DNA of 32,788 nt from Nanobdellota archaeon (GCA_030018575.1 JASEIA010000003.1:1-32788), one strand, 5' to 3'. Shown: positions 23,284-30,589, counted from the first letter of the stretch. Notes: generated by a model not told the origin, from the sequence alone. Numbers and translations: made by a program.

Positions 23284-23413
23284 GCATATTATCAGGCATA
23301 AAAAGGCCGTTGTCAGGCGCAATGCCCATGAAAAGCGCCTCTCTGAATGAAACCTTGTCCTTAAACCCTTCAAAATCCCTGTTTGTGCTGTAATAAAGCG
23401 TTTTATCAGGCAT
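23201..23413 (-). pseudogene. thrC: Threonine synthase, first ~60 codons only
   Basis: From the ATG at 23413 the product reads MPDKTLYYSTNRDFEGFKDK, then VSFREALFMGIAPDNGLFMP, the characteristic start of threonine synthase (phosphohomoserine to threonine, PLP enzyme of about 400-500 residues). Homology stops near GKPYSD and the frame ends a few codons later, so the PLP lysine and almost all of the enzyme are missing. The promoter is intact: the TATA box at 23434-23443 lies 25 bases before the ATG and is shared with the gene on the other strand. The gene is dead through a 3' deletion, and a leaderless transcript may still be made. Confidence 0.7.
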
Positions 23414-23433
23414 AAGCTGGATACAGCGGCAAG

Positions 23434-23443
23434 GCTTAAATAG
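23434..23443. promoter_or_regulatory. Single TATA box serving two diverging starts
   Basis: GCTTAAATAG is TATA-like in both directions (CTATTTAAGC on the other strand). Its centre is 25 bases from the thrC-remnant ATG (23413) and 27 bases from the RMD1-family ATG (23465). Both would be leaderless. Confidence 0.5.
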
Positions 23444-23464
23444 TTTTCCGCCTTCTTTAATGCC

Positions 23465-24247
23465 ATGGCAGACCATTTGTTAAAGGCGGTATTTTTAGCG
23501 AAAGAGCTTCCAATTGTTAAAGTAAAAGATGTTTTAAAGTACAAGCTTGTTTCAGAGAAAAGGGACAGGGCTGTTTTTGAAATATCCCCCAAGAAATATG
23601 TTTTTGCATACTCGTTTGGCGCTTTGGCGTTCTTTGATGTTGATGATGTGATGATAAGCGCCACAATCAAGAATCTAAGAGGATTAAAGGTTGAGATATT
23701 AAAGGACAAGATATGGGATGAGTACAAAGTAATTGACCATGTCAAGAATTCCGTAGAGTTTAATCTTATAAGAATGAAGACAGCTGACCTTGAGCACATG
23801 AGCCTTGTTGCATTGGTTTTAGCACAGTCTGTTGCGCTTGAGTTCTATGAAAACCAGGTTGATGCAATGGTAACGCAGTTTTCGCCGCTGAACAAGCAGC
23901 TGAGCGAGAAAGGCAAGCTTGCTGCAAGGGACAAGCAGATATTGAAAGTGGTTGGAGGCAACAATACGGTCATTGAGGTAATAGTATCAAAGCTTTCCCT
24001 GCTTGAGGAGCCTGCTTCTGCCTGGGAAAACGAGGAAATGGAATGGCTCTTCAACAGGCTGCATTACATGTTTGAGATTGAGGAAAGGTTCAAGCATGTC
24101 CAGTATAAGCTTGGCTTTATCCAGAACAACTCAGAGCTAATGCTTGAGGTTCTGCGTGGAAGAAGGGATGCGATGCTTGAATGGATAATAATCGCGCTTA
24201 TTGCTTTTGAGATATTGATATTTGTTTATGAGATTTGGTTCAAGTGA
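23465..24247 (+). CDS. RMD1/DUF155 family protein
   Basis: 260 residues. The N-terminal alpha/beta part has KKYVFAYSFGALAFFDVDD, the VFxFG-type strand of the family. A helical middle (ALVLAQSVALEFYENQVDAM) follows, then a C-terminal coiled region with an LEVLRGRRDAMLEWIIIALI membrane anchor. Fungal and animal members (Rmd1, RMND1) are mitochondrial inner-membrane proteins supporting translation or meiotic division; the archaeal role is unknown. The ATG is 27 bases from a bidirectional TATA box. The gene ends exactly where the convergent DUF362 gene ends, without a spacer. Confidence 0.85.
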   Translation: MADHLLKAVFLAKELPIVKVKDVLKYKLVSEKRDRAVFEISPKKYVFAYSFGALAFFDVDDVMISATIKNLRGLKVEILKDKIWDEYKVIDHVKNSVEFNLIRMKTADLEHMSLVALVLAQSVALEFYENQVDAMVTQFSPLNKQLSEKGKLAARDKQILKVVGGNNTVIEVIVSKLSLLEEPASAWENEEMEWLFNRLHYMFEIEERFKHVQYKLGFIQNNSELMLEVLRGRRDAMLEWIIIALIAFEILIFVYEIWFK

Positions 24248-25393
24248 TTATTTCTTTCCGATTAAGCTGAGAATCCTGCTATATGCCTTTATTGGCAATG
24301 CAAACAAAAAGCTTCTCTTCAGGTCAATCGCGTCATACGGGCACATCTCGTGGCAGCAGTAGCATACAATGCACAGCTTTTTGTCGCAATAAGGCGCGTC
24401 TTTTTCATTTGTTTTTTTCATTGCCGTTACAGGGCACACTCGCACGCAGTTCCAGCATCTCTTGCATTTTTCAGGATTAGGATAAGGATAAGCCATTGCC
24501 TTCTTAAGGAAAAATCCTGATAGCCACGGAGGGATGCCTGAAGCTGCAGACGACGGCTTCCTGAATTTAAAGCGCGGCTCCTTGCCAATCACTTCTATTT
24601 CACTAGCAGATATAAGCTTTCTTTTCAAAGCAATTGCATTTGTCAGCACTTCTCCCTCAAACCCTATAATCCGTTCAGCAACAATGTCCATTGCAACTGC
24701 ATTGTCAGAAGCCATTATTATGCCTGGCTTTACAATATTGCCGTTTGTTGGGCCGTTGCCATCCATGCCTTGTATTCCATCCAGTATCGTTAGCGCGGGC
24801 TTTACATTCATCCAGATGTCAAGCAAAAGGCTTGCAAACTCCTCTTTCTTTTTTGCAATCGCATGATACTCCTGCTTTTTTCCGCCGAGTATGCAGCCAA
24901 ACAGGTTTTTTACACCGCCTGTGTAGAGCATTAAGGTATGGGTTTTCATTTTTGGGAGGCTTATTATTAAATCAGCATTAAACAAAATCTCAGGCAAATA
25001 CATCTCCTTTGCAAAGGCCGCTTTTGCATTGCTTACTTTCCTGAGCTTTTCATGGCTAAAGCTTATAAGTTTTGCATTGCGCTTTTTTGCTATTTGAGTA
25101 ATGCCTGCTTCTTCAAATGCCTGCAGAACACCGCCCTCCTTTACAATGCCGCAGCTTTCCCCGATGATTATCCTGCATTTCTTTTTTACAAGGATTGCGC
25201 ATACTGCATCAATCACTGCCGGATTCGTGGTAATTGCCTTTTCAGGCGAAGCGCCCATCAAAACATTCGGCTTGAGAAGGACTTTTGAGCAGGGCTTTAT
25301 TTCAAAGCCGATATCCTCAATTGCTTTTTCTACTGCTTTCAGAACCTCTTTTTCATCATAGGTTCTGCATTCAACAACTGACACCTTGCGCAT
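24248..25393 (-). CDS. DUF362 protein with two 4Fe-4S clusters
   Basis: 381 residues. The first ~290 form the DUF362 domain, recognisable by VLLKPNVLMGASPEKAITTN, IIGESCGIVKEGG, LPKMKTHTLMLYTGGVKNLF and LDGIQGMDGNGPTNG. The C-terminus is a bacterial-type ferredoxin module with CKRCWNCVRVCP and CIVCYCCHEMCP. Each supplies the CxxCxxCxxxCP pattern for one 4Fe-4S cluster. The family is widespread in archaea and anaerobes; an electron-transfer role is likely but the reaction is unknown. It has a TATA box (25415-25424) 26 bases before the ATG. The presence of two oxygen-sensitive clusters suits an anaerobic host. Confidence 0.88.
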   Translation of the reverse strand: MRKVSVVECRTYDEKEVLKAVEKAIEDIGFEIKPCSKVLLKPNVLMGASPEKAITTNPAVIDAVCAILVKKKCRIIIGESCGIVKEGGVLQAFEEAGITQIAKKRNAKLISFSHEKLRKVSNAKAAFAKEMYLPEILFNADLIISLPKMKTHTLMLYTGGVKNLFGCILGGKKQEYHAIAKKKEEFASLLLDIWMNVKPALTILDGIQGMDGNGPTNGNIVKPGIIMASDNAVAMDIVAERIIGFEGEVLTNAIALKRKLISASEIEVIGKEPRFKFRKPSSAASGIPPWLSGFFLKKAMAYPYPNPEKCKRCWNCVRVCPVTAMKKTNEKDAPYCDKKLCIVCYCCHEMCPYDAIDLKRSFLFALPIKAYSRILSLIGKK

Positions 25394-25414
25394 GGGTTAA
25401 AATTATCCCTTTTT

Positions 25415-25424
25415 GCTTAAATAG
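25415..25424 (-). promoter_or_regulatory. TATA box for the DUF362 gene
   Basis: CTATTTAAGC on the minus strand, centred 26 bases before the ATG at 25393. The sequence is identical to the bidirectional box at 23434-23443. Confidence 0.5.
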
Positions 25425-25431
25425 ATTATGC

Positions 25432-26622
25432 TCATAGCAAGAAGTAAAGCATTACAGGCACCAAAAGGCATCCCATCATGTTGCTTTTCCTTATGCCTGC
25501 ATAGTTTGCCATAATCCCCATTGATGTTGATGCAAAGAGGACAAGCAGGCCGAGAGAGCCGCTTAATGCAAAAGTCACTATAAGCATTATTCCAATCACT
25601 GAAAGGCAGAGCCATTTGTAATTCACTTTAGGGACAATTAAAGAGAACACAGCTGATATTTTTCCAGCGAGCATAACCGATATTCCGCCAACAAAAAGGC
25701 AGACTCCAAGCAAAAGGATTAATTCATTTGCAGTTATTGCTTCCATTATTTTTGACATTGCTACAACCGCGCCGTTCCTTGCCTTGCCGATTGCATAAAG
25801 CGTAATCAGGCTTACTACAAAGTTTGCAGAGCTTATTCCGCCCATCACGTAAAGGAAGCTTTTGCCGCTTTTTTCCGAGAATTGCGTTGTGAGCATCGCG
25901 CCCTGCGATGGCCCAAGCCCCGGAAGGAATGCGCATAGCCAGCCTGTGATTGCAGAGAGAAATGTCGCAGGGATTGAGCTTTTGTCCAAATCAAGCTTTG
26001 GCGGCAATTGTTTCGGCACTTTTGTGCTTGTTTCCATGCTAATTAGCAATGTGCTTACTCCAAAAAGCCCTGAAAGAAGGGGCAGTAATGGCTCTTTCAA
26101 TGCGTGCATGCCAAGCGTGAAATAGCCGAGAATGCCAGACGCAAGGAAAATTATTAATGCCCATAGCTTTCTTTCCTTTGCAAGCAGGTAAATGACAGCT
26201 GCAAGTATTATCCATCCGACATAATTTTGTATCAGCGGATAGACAATTGTGAAAAGCCAGATTGTAGGCAATGCAAATGCGATTGAAAGAATTAATGCGA
26301 AAAAGCAGCCCGCTGCTGACAGCATCACAGCCTCATTGCCTTTGCCTTCCAATAAGAGCTTATGCCCGGGCAGGACTGACAATGCAGTGTCCGCCTCAGG
26401 CGCGCCTAAGAATATTGAGGGTATGCATTCAAGAAAGCTTTGGCATACGCCCATTGAAATTATTATTGCCGCAATTGCCAATGGTGAGAAATAAATTAGC
26501 AGGAAAGGCGACACTGCAAGCATCATCGCGGATATTGTGTTTGAGTGTATTCCCGGCATTAAAGCGGCTATCAATCCCAGTATAATGCCTGCAAATGCCG
26601 CTATTAGTATTTCCCCGAGCAT
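25432..26622 (-). CDS. TctA-family (DUF112) membrane transporter
   Basis: 396 residues with about ten to twelve membrane helices. The two internal repeats show the family glycine/proline loops: IAALMPGIHSNTISAMMLAV in the first half and CAFLPGLGPSQGAMLTTQFS in the second. Each resembles the GxxPGxxx(S/T) substrate loops of the tripartite tricarboxylate carrier large subunit. Archaeal members of this clade usually stand alone, without the small membrane and binding subunits, as here. The substrate is unknown; a carboxylate is only a guess. The ATG is about 25 bases from a TATA-like GTTAAAAGG (26643-26651). Divergent from the phospholipase D-like gene. Confidence 0.8.
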   Translation of the reverse strand: MLGEILIAAFAGIILGLIAALMPGIHSNTISAMMLAVSPFLLIYFSPLAIAAIIISMGVCQSFLECIPSIFLGAPEADTALSVLPGHKLLLEGKGNEAVMLSAAGCFFALILSIAFALPTIWLFTIVYPLIQNYVGWIILAAVIYLLAKERKLWALIIFLASGILGYFTLGMHALKEPLLPLLSGLFGVSTLLISMETSTKVPKQLPPKLDLDKSSIPATFLSAITGWLCAFLPGLGPSQGAMLTTQFSEKSGKSFLYVMGGISSANFVVSLITLYAIGKARNGAVVAMSKIMEAITANELILLLGVCLFVGGISVMLAGKISAVFSLIVPKVNYKWLCLSVIGIMLIVTFALSGSLGLLVLFASTSMGIMANYAGIRKSNMMGCLLVPVMLYFLL

Positions 26623-26642
26623 AAGGCGCTTATGTATTTTTT

Positions 26643-26651
26643 CCTTTTAAC
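26643..26651 (-). promoter_or_regulatory. TATA-like box for the TctA-family gene
   Basis: GTTAAAAGG on the minus strand, centred about 25 bases before the ATG at 26622. Confidence 0.35.
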
Positions 26652-26662
26652 AATTGCCTTCA

Positions 26663-26710
26663 AAAAACACGCGTTTTTCCGCAGATGTTGGAAATCCAGC
26701 GGGATTTTTC
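26663..26710. repeat. Degenerate three-hairpin element, copy 3
   Basis: AAAAAC-acgc-GTTTTT, then TTTCC-gcagatgtt-GGAAA, then AAATCC-agcg-GGATTT. The order and type of hairpins match copies 1 and 2 (2327, 8142), and the first keeps the GCGTTTTT side. The middle hairpin has a longer loop, and much of the primary sequence has changed. It lies between the diverging TctA-family and phospholipase D-like genes. Confidence 0.4.
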
Positions 26711-26768
26711 ATTTGCTTTTTATACTCTTCCAACTTCATTGAAAATTTTGCGGAATTTTGCGGGAAAG

Positions 26769-26778
26769 GATTAAAAAG
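26769..26778 (+). promoter_or_regulatory. TATA-like box for the phospholipase D-like gene
   Basis: GATTAAAAAG centred 26 bases before the ATG at 26800, predicting a leaderless message and overriding the TTG start at 26758 given by the track. Confidence 0.45.
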
Positions 26779-26799
26779 GAGCAGCGCATATTCTGCGGC

Positions 26800-27714
26800 A
26801 TGGGGAAATATTACCTATTAACTGCTGTTATTGCAGCAATTGCATCGGCTTTTATTGCGTATTTTGCATTAACGGGATTTGCCGGAGAAGAAGCATTCCA
26901 AACTGACGCTTATTTCTGCCCCGCGGATGACTGCTTTGGGATAATTGCAGGATTAATCTCAAACGCAACAAAAGCAGACTGCGCTTTTTACACGTTGAAT
27001 TCTGCGGAAATTGAAAACGCCTTGAAAAGCACGGATTCAAGGCTTGTCTCTGACAAGAAATGCCTTTCCGGAATTGAGTGCAGGGCAAAGCCTTCATACA
27101 GGAGAGGGCTGATGCACGACAAGTTTTGCATCCTTGATGATTCAATTGTAATCACAGGCAGCTTTAACCCGAATGAAAAAAGCAAATCCTATCGCAACAA
27201 TGTTGTTGTACTGCATTCTGCTGGATTGGCAAAAGAATATTCAAAAGAGTTTGAAGAGCTTTGGAATGGGAAGTTTGGAGGCGGAAAAAAAGGAGGCTCT
27301 GAATCAGTGTTTTTCTGCCCTGAGGATGACTGCCAAAGGCATCTGATTGATGAATTAAGCAATGCCCGGGAAAGCATTTACTTCATGACATACAGCTTTA
27401 CAGACAATGAGATAGCTGGCGCATTGCTGGGGAAAAAAGAAGAAGGCGTTATCATAAGGGGCTTTTTTGACAAGTCGCAGAACAGCAAGTGGAGCGTATA
27501 TCCGAGGCTTCAAGGCAAGGCGGATGTTGGAGTGTATTCCAAAACAGCCCTCCACCACAAGGTTTTCATCATAGACAATGAAACAGTAATAACCGGAAGC
27601 TACAACCCCACGCAGAACGGCAATGAGAACAATGACGAGAATATGCTGATACTGCACAACAAGCAGATTGCCGCCTCTTTTTTAGCTGAATTCAGTTCAA
27701 TTTCTCAACCATAA
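26800..27714 (+). CDS. Phospholipase D-like protein with two HKD motifs, membrane-anchored
   Basis: 304 residues. It starts with a membrane helix or signal (YLLTAVIAAIASAFIAYFAL), so the catalytic part should lie outside the cell or on the outer membrane face. Two half-domains follow. Each opens with a cysteine pair (FCPADDC near 40, FCPEDDC further on) and carries one HKD motif: MHDKFCILDDSIVITGSFNP (His106, Lys108) and HHKVFIIDNETVITGSYNP (His252, Lys254). PLD enzymes use the two histidines in a phosphodiester exchange; Nuc-type relatives cut DNA and others act on phospholipids or cardiolipin. All catalytic residues are kept. The substrate is not predictable from sequence alone. The cysteine pairs may form disulfides. 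Confidence 0.85.
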   Translation: MGKYYLLTAVIAAIASAFIAYFALTGFAGEEAFQTDAYFCPADDCFGIIAGLISNATKADCAFYTLNSAEIENALKSTDSRLVSDKKCLSGIECRAKPSYRRGLMHDKFCILDDSIVITGSFNPNEKSKSYRNNVVVLHSAGLAKEYSKEFEELWNGKFGGGKKGGSESVFFCPEDDCQRHLIDELSNARESIYFMTYSFTDNEIAGALLGKKEEGVIIRGFFDKSQNSKWSVYPRLQGKADVGVYSKTALHHKVFIIDNETVITGSYNPTQNGNENNDENMLILHNKQIAASFLAEFSSISQP

Positions 27715-27715
27715 C

Positions 27716-27726
27716 CTATATAAATA
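27716..27726 (+). promoter_or_regulatory. TATA box for the SWIM-like protein gene
   Basis: CTATATAAATA begins two bases after the upstream stop codon and is centred 27 bases before the ATG at 27748. The gene therefore has its own leaderless promoter despite the short gap. Confidence 0.55.
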
Positions 27727-27747
27727 GCTGCCTTGTTTCAACCTCTT

Positions 27748-28647
27748 ATGAAGAAGTCATTTTTCAGGCAGCCGAATGTCTCAGAGATATTCGAGAGAAA
27801 GAAAAGGATTGACATAAGCAGAGAAAGCGATTTGGTTGCAATGATAAATTCGTGCATGCCAAGCTTTGCGCTTTACGTGGATTTTCCAATACTGCCCAAG
27901 CATTACAACCACGCAAAACACTTCTTAAAATATGGCAATGAGGCAATGGTTGGAAATGAAATCTGGATACCACCCAAGCAGGCGATTGCAGAGGCATTGC
28001 ATTATGCAAATCCGCCTTTTGCGAGCTTTGCAGTCAGGTCAAGAATTGACAATACTACTGTAACAAGGACTTTATTGGACACGTGCCTGCAGGGAATGAA
28101 GATCTATGCGTATTCAGTGAACAATGCGCCCATAAAGATTGAAGGGCCTTACAGGGCTCCAAGGGCAATAGCATACATAGGCGCTGACTTTGTTGTGTCA
28201 GTGCCTTCAGAGGAAATAAAGGAAGACAGGCATACTGTGAGGTTTTCCAATGTTCCTTTGTATGACAATTACCAGCAAAAAAGATTATGGACAGACATTG
28301 GCGCTGTATGCGACTGCGATTTTTCAAAATGGTGGATAACAAGCAGGTATCACAAGGAAAGATTGTTCTGCCAGCACGCTGTAGCTGCTTATTTCGCGGT
28401 TGCTTCTGAAAGCCATAAGAAGGGGTACATAACGCCTTCCCAGTCTGTTCCATTCCCGATATTCTCAGAAGAGGCTGTTGAGTTCTGGAACAAGATGCGA
28501 AATAATGTTGTTGCAAACAAGGGGAAGCATAAAACGCCATTAAACTCCGCAGAGCGCTCATTATTGCTCGGCGAATACATAAAAAGCCACGGCGTGAAAG
28601 GGGCCATGTACCACGGCGGGAAGAAAGCAGCGGACTTTGGCTGGTAG
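27748..28647 (+). CDS. Unknown protein with a SWIM-like zinc-binding motif
   Basis: 299 residues from the ATG at 27748; the track start (TTG at 27733) is excluded by the TATA position. No full-length family comes to mind. The clearest feature is CDCDFSKWWITSRYHKERLF followed by CQH, giving CxC-x(n)-CxH, the SWIM zinc-finger pattern, at about residues 190-212. SWIM domains bind DNA or protein in recombination and transposition factors. The first 180 residues are mixed alpha/beta with no membrane helix or signal, so the protein should be cytosolic. The end (VKGAMYHGGKKAADFGW) is basic and glycine-rich. A nucleic-acid-binding role is a fair inference, no more. Confidence 0.6.
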   Translation: MKKSFFRQPNVSEIFERKKRIDISRESDLVAMINSCMPSFALYVDFPILPKHYNHAKHFLKYGNEAMVGNEIWIPPKQAIAEALHYANPPFASFAVRSRIDNTTVTRTLLDTCLQGMKIYAYSVNNAPIKIEGPYRAPRAIAYIGADFVVSVPSEEIKEDRHTVRFSNVPLYDNYQQKRLWTDIGAVCDCDFSKWWITSRYHKERLFCQHAVAAYFAVASESHKKGYITPSQSVPFPIFSEEAVEFWNKMRNNVVANKGKHKTPLNSAERSLLLGEYIKSHGVKGAMYHGGKKAADFGW

Positions 28648-28696
28648 GCGGTAAGTTATAGGCGGGTAGCGCAGCAGCCTTGTGGCTGTGGCAACC

Positions 28697-28705
28697 ATTA
28701 TAAAC
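28697..28705 (+). promoter_or_regulatory. TATA box for the membrane protein gene at 28727
   Basis: ATTATAAAC centred about 26 bases before the ATG. A small hairpin CAGCC-ttgt-GGCTG lies just upstream (about 28675-28688). Confidence 0.45.
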
Positions 28706-28726
28706 CATTAAGCTCATTATATTTGC

Positions 28727-29143
28727 ATGGAAACATTAAAGATTATACTGATTGCATCCGCTGCCCTGCTGATTTATCTGCTCTTGAAGACAGGAACCTG
28801 GAAAAGGATGCCGATTATATCAACAATATTCTCAATTGCGCTATTCTTGGGAGCTGTGGCTATTGCCATAGTCCTTGGCTCTGTCCTGATATTTGTCATT
28901 CTGGCAGTAATAGCAATCTTCCTGGTAATCTTCATCATATTAAGGATTTTCGGCAGGGCAAAACTCTTCAGGCTTTCAAAAGGAAGCTTTAGAATAAGCA
29001 GTGAAGAAATAAGGAAAGCAAATAAGTCTTCCGAGCAAAGCGAAGCCGCGCGAGCAGAACGAAGTGCGGCTTCGAATGAAAGCGAGAAAGGATGGCTGCG
29101 AACGCCGGTGAGCAAGAAGCCGAAAGTTAAAGTGATAAAATAA
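28727..29143 (+). CDS. Small membrane protein with a repeat-derived C-terminal segment
   Basis: 138 residues. Three hydrophobic segments (IILIASAALLIYLLL, IISTIFSIALFLGAVAIAIV and a long Ile/Val-rich one) fill the first 85 residues. Then comes a cytoplasmic tail. Within it, SSEQSEAARAERSAASNESE is encoded by a palindromic, AGCGAAG-rich DNA stretch (29028-29091) that resembles the dispersed AAGCTT-type elements. The tail may therefore have been lengthened by an inserted repeat. The frame ends at TAA inside AAAATAA, and an out-of-phase ORF continues directly (next entries). Function unknown. Confidence 0.62.
   Translation: METLKIILIASAALLIYLLLKTGTWKRMPIISTIFSIALFLGAVAIAIVLGSVLIFVILAVIAIFLVIFIILRIFGRAKLFRLSKGSFRISSEEIRKANKSSEQSEAARAERSAASNESEKGWLRTPVSKKPKVKVIK
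29042..29073. repeat. Palindromic repeat element inside a reading frame
   Basis: GAAGCCGC and GCGGCTTC pair perfectly across a 16-base loop that contains GAACGAAGT, the core word of the intergenic elements at 8281 and 14478. Flanking words CGAGCAAAGCG and CGAATGAAAGCGAG are similar. Here it is read through in frame as an Ala/Ser/Glu-rich linker. Confidence 0.45.
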
Positions 29144-29184
29144 CCCTTCTTGACGAGAAAGGCGCGAGAATAAGGAAGCCTTTA

Positions 29185-29301
29185 ATGCTGGATTCCAAAA
29201 CAGCCGGATGGGCTGATTATTTTGTAATGTGCATTAAGCTCGGCATGGACCCGAAGGATGACTGCAAATACCTCGCCGGGCTGACAAAAAAGAAACACTA
29301 A
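29185..29301 (+). CDS. Small ORF, possibly the second half of a frameshifted gene
   Basis: Not in the ORF track. 38 residues from the ATG: MLDSKTAGWADYFVMCIKLG then MDPKDDCKYLAGLTKKKH. The frame is open further upstream, with protein-like residues ITLLDEKGARIRKPLM and no standard start codon, right up to the AAAATAA stop of the previous gene. Slipping back one base on AAAA would join the two as VIK-ITLLDEKG. So this may be a separate small gene with an unusual start, a decayed gene, a true -1 frameshift product, or a sequencing indel. The product has two cysteines and a basic end. I recognise no family. Confidence 0.45.
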   Translation: MLDSKTAGWADYFVMCIKLGMDPKDDCKYLAGLTKKKH

Positions 29302-29307
29302 AAATCT

Positions 29308-29904
29308 TCAGCCCCTTCTTAAGCCGTATCTTCTAATCATCTTCTTCTTGTTAGCGGACACTGAAGGCCTCATTTTCTCAGCGCCCTTTCCTTTGTGCCT
29401 AAGCCCTCTTGACTTTCTTGAAGCAGAAGTAAGCCCCCTGTACACTCTTCCCCTCTTGCGGCAAATCCAGCTTATCCTCTTGTCAGCCTTTATCTCAGGC
29501 GCATTAGGGTCAACCATTATAATCTCATACCAGAAATTCTTTCCGTCATCGCCGGCATAATAGGAGTCAAGCACTTCAAGGTTTGAAAACTCGTCCTGGC
29601 ACCTCTCCTCTGCAACGCCCCTGTAATTCTTTTCAACAATCTTGAGCATTCTTGAATTATGGCTCTTCCTGCCGCTGGAAATCCACTCTCTCCTTCTTCC
29701 GCCCCTTGCCAATCTGACTCTTGCAACAACAAAGCCTTTCTTTGCCCTGTACCCCAATCTGTGGGCCTTGTCAGGCCTTAAAGGCGAATCAACTTTCAGG
29801 ATTGCAGGCTGCTTTCTCCACTCAACAAGCCTTGTCTTCCATGCGACGCCTAAGTTTTCCTTGGGCTTCTCCCAAATTTGTGCGAGGTATTTTGCTAATC
29901 CCAT
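29308..29904 (-). CDS. rpl15e: 50S ribosomal protein L15e
   Basis: 198 residues, the usual archaeal length. The N-terminus MGLAKYLAQIWEKPKE, the RLGYRAKKGFVVARVRLARG segment, GRKSHNSRMLKIVEKNYRGV and the basic GLTSASRKSRGLRHKGKGAE tail are typical. L15e is an archaeal/eukaryotic large-subunit protein lying deep in 23S rRNA and is absent from bacteria, so it fixes the domain of the host. A TATA box (29928-29937) lies about 28 bases before the ATG, with no Shine-Dalgarno. Its 3' end faces the small ORF across six bases. Confidence 0.96.
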   Translation of the reverse strand: MGLAKYLAQIWEKPKENLGVAWKTRLVEWRKQPAILKVDSPLRPDKAHRLGYRAKKGFVVARVRLARGGRRREWISSGRKSHNSRMLKIVEKNYRGVAEERCQDEFSNLEVLDSYYAGDDGKNFWYEIIMVDPNAPEIKADKRISWICRKRGRVYRGLTSASRKSRGLRHKGKGAEKMRPSVSANKKKMIRRYGLRRG

Positions 29905-29927
29905 ATCTCATCTGTGAAATTGGGGTG

Positions 29928-29937
29928 GTTTATAAGT
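29928..29937 (-). promoter_or_regulatory. TATA box for rpl15e
   Basis: ACTTATAAAC on the minus strand, about 28 bases before the ATG at 29904. Confidence 0.5.
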
Positions 29938-29938
29938 C

Positions 29939-30589
29939 TTGCGGTTTGCTCCGCGGTGTTGCATAATTAATTTATTCACGGCCAAAACCAGATTTGCTTT
30001 ATCTCAGGCATATTTTTATGCTTTAGCTTTTATTATGCTTATTTTGCTTCTTTCAAATCTTTTATTTTTTATAGGAAAGCCCGAGGTTGCGGTGGCTGGA
30101 GATGTGGTTGGCAATTCCCTGCTTAAGCAGATGTATCCTCTGACTGTCAACCACAATCATTTTGGTAATGCTGCAAAATATGTTGATTTTGTAATGAGTT
30201 ATAGTCAAAAGGATGCAATCATACTGACTCAATTTGATGAAGGGGCTTTCCCTCTTTTGTATGCTCAGCAGGTTGAAGGAAAGCGAAAAGATATTATAAT
30301 CTTATCTGGGGGTATTCTTACAAACCAGCCGTGGTACAGGCAGCAGATTAAAGAGGAATACCCTCAGCTCAATTTGACAATTTATAATAAAGCGGGCGTT
30401 AATCATATAGACTTGTCACCTCCCTCAGTGCTATACACTTTGACAGATAACCCTCTCTTTCTTAGTAAGTTTGACAAGTCTTTGCTTAAGGAATATTCAG
30501 GTCCAAGGCTCTTTATGACTGAACATAATGCTCTACCTTCAGTTTTACAGGAATTTCATGGATTTAAGGCTGTGCCTATTCCAGTTTGA
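29939..30589 (+). pseudogene. C-terminal piece of a DUF2723-like membrane glycosyltransferase
   Basis: 216 codons from a TTG. The first ~20 look like read-through of the rpl15e promoter region. A single membrane helix (FYALAFIMLILLLSNLLFFI) is followed by a soluble domain. The part AAKYVDFVMSYSQKDAIILT, FDEGAFPLLYAQQVEGKRKD and NQPWYRQQIKEEYP matches the pattern of the domain that ends DUF2723 (GT117, TMEM260-like) proteins: a 'no time to lose, D..FPL.Y.Q.VEG.R.D' strand-loop. Full proteins have some ten membrane helices before this, all missing. So this is probably a 5'-deleted gene; a stand-alone soluble domain cannot be excluded. AT-richer than its left neighbours. Confidence 0.5.

Noticed and set aside
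23278-23799. Minus-strand ORF of 173 codons
   Set aside because: Antisense to the RMD1-family gene and out of frame with the thrC remnant; no promoter or ribosome site.
28640-28726. A tRNA or small RNA gene downstream of the SWIM-like gene
   Set aside because: Only a short CAGCC/GGCTG hairpin is present; no T-loop (GTTCGAA-type) or acceptor stem could be built. No tRNA was found elsewhere either.
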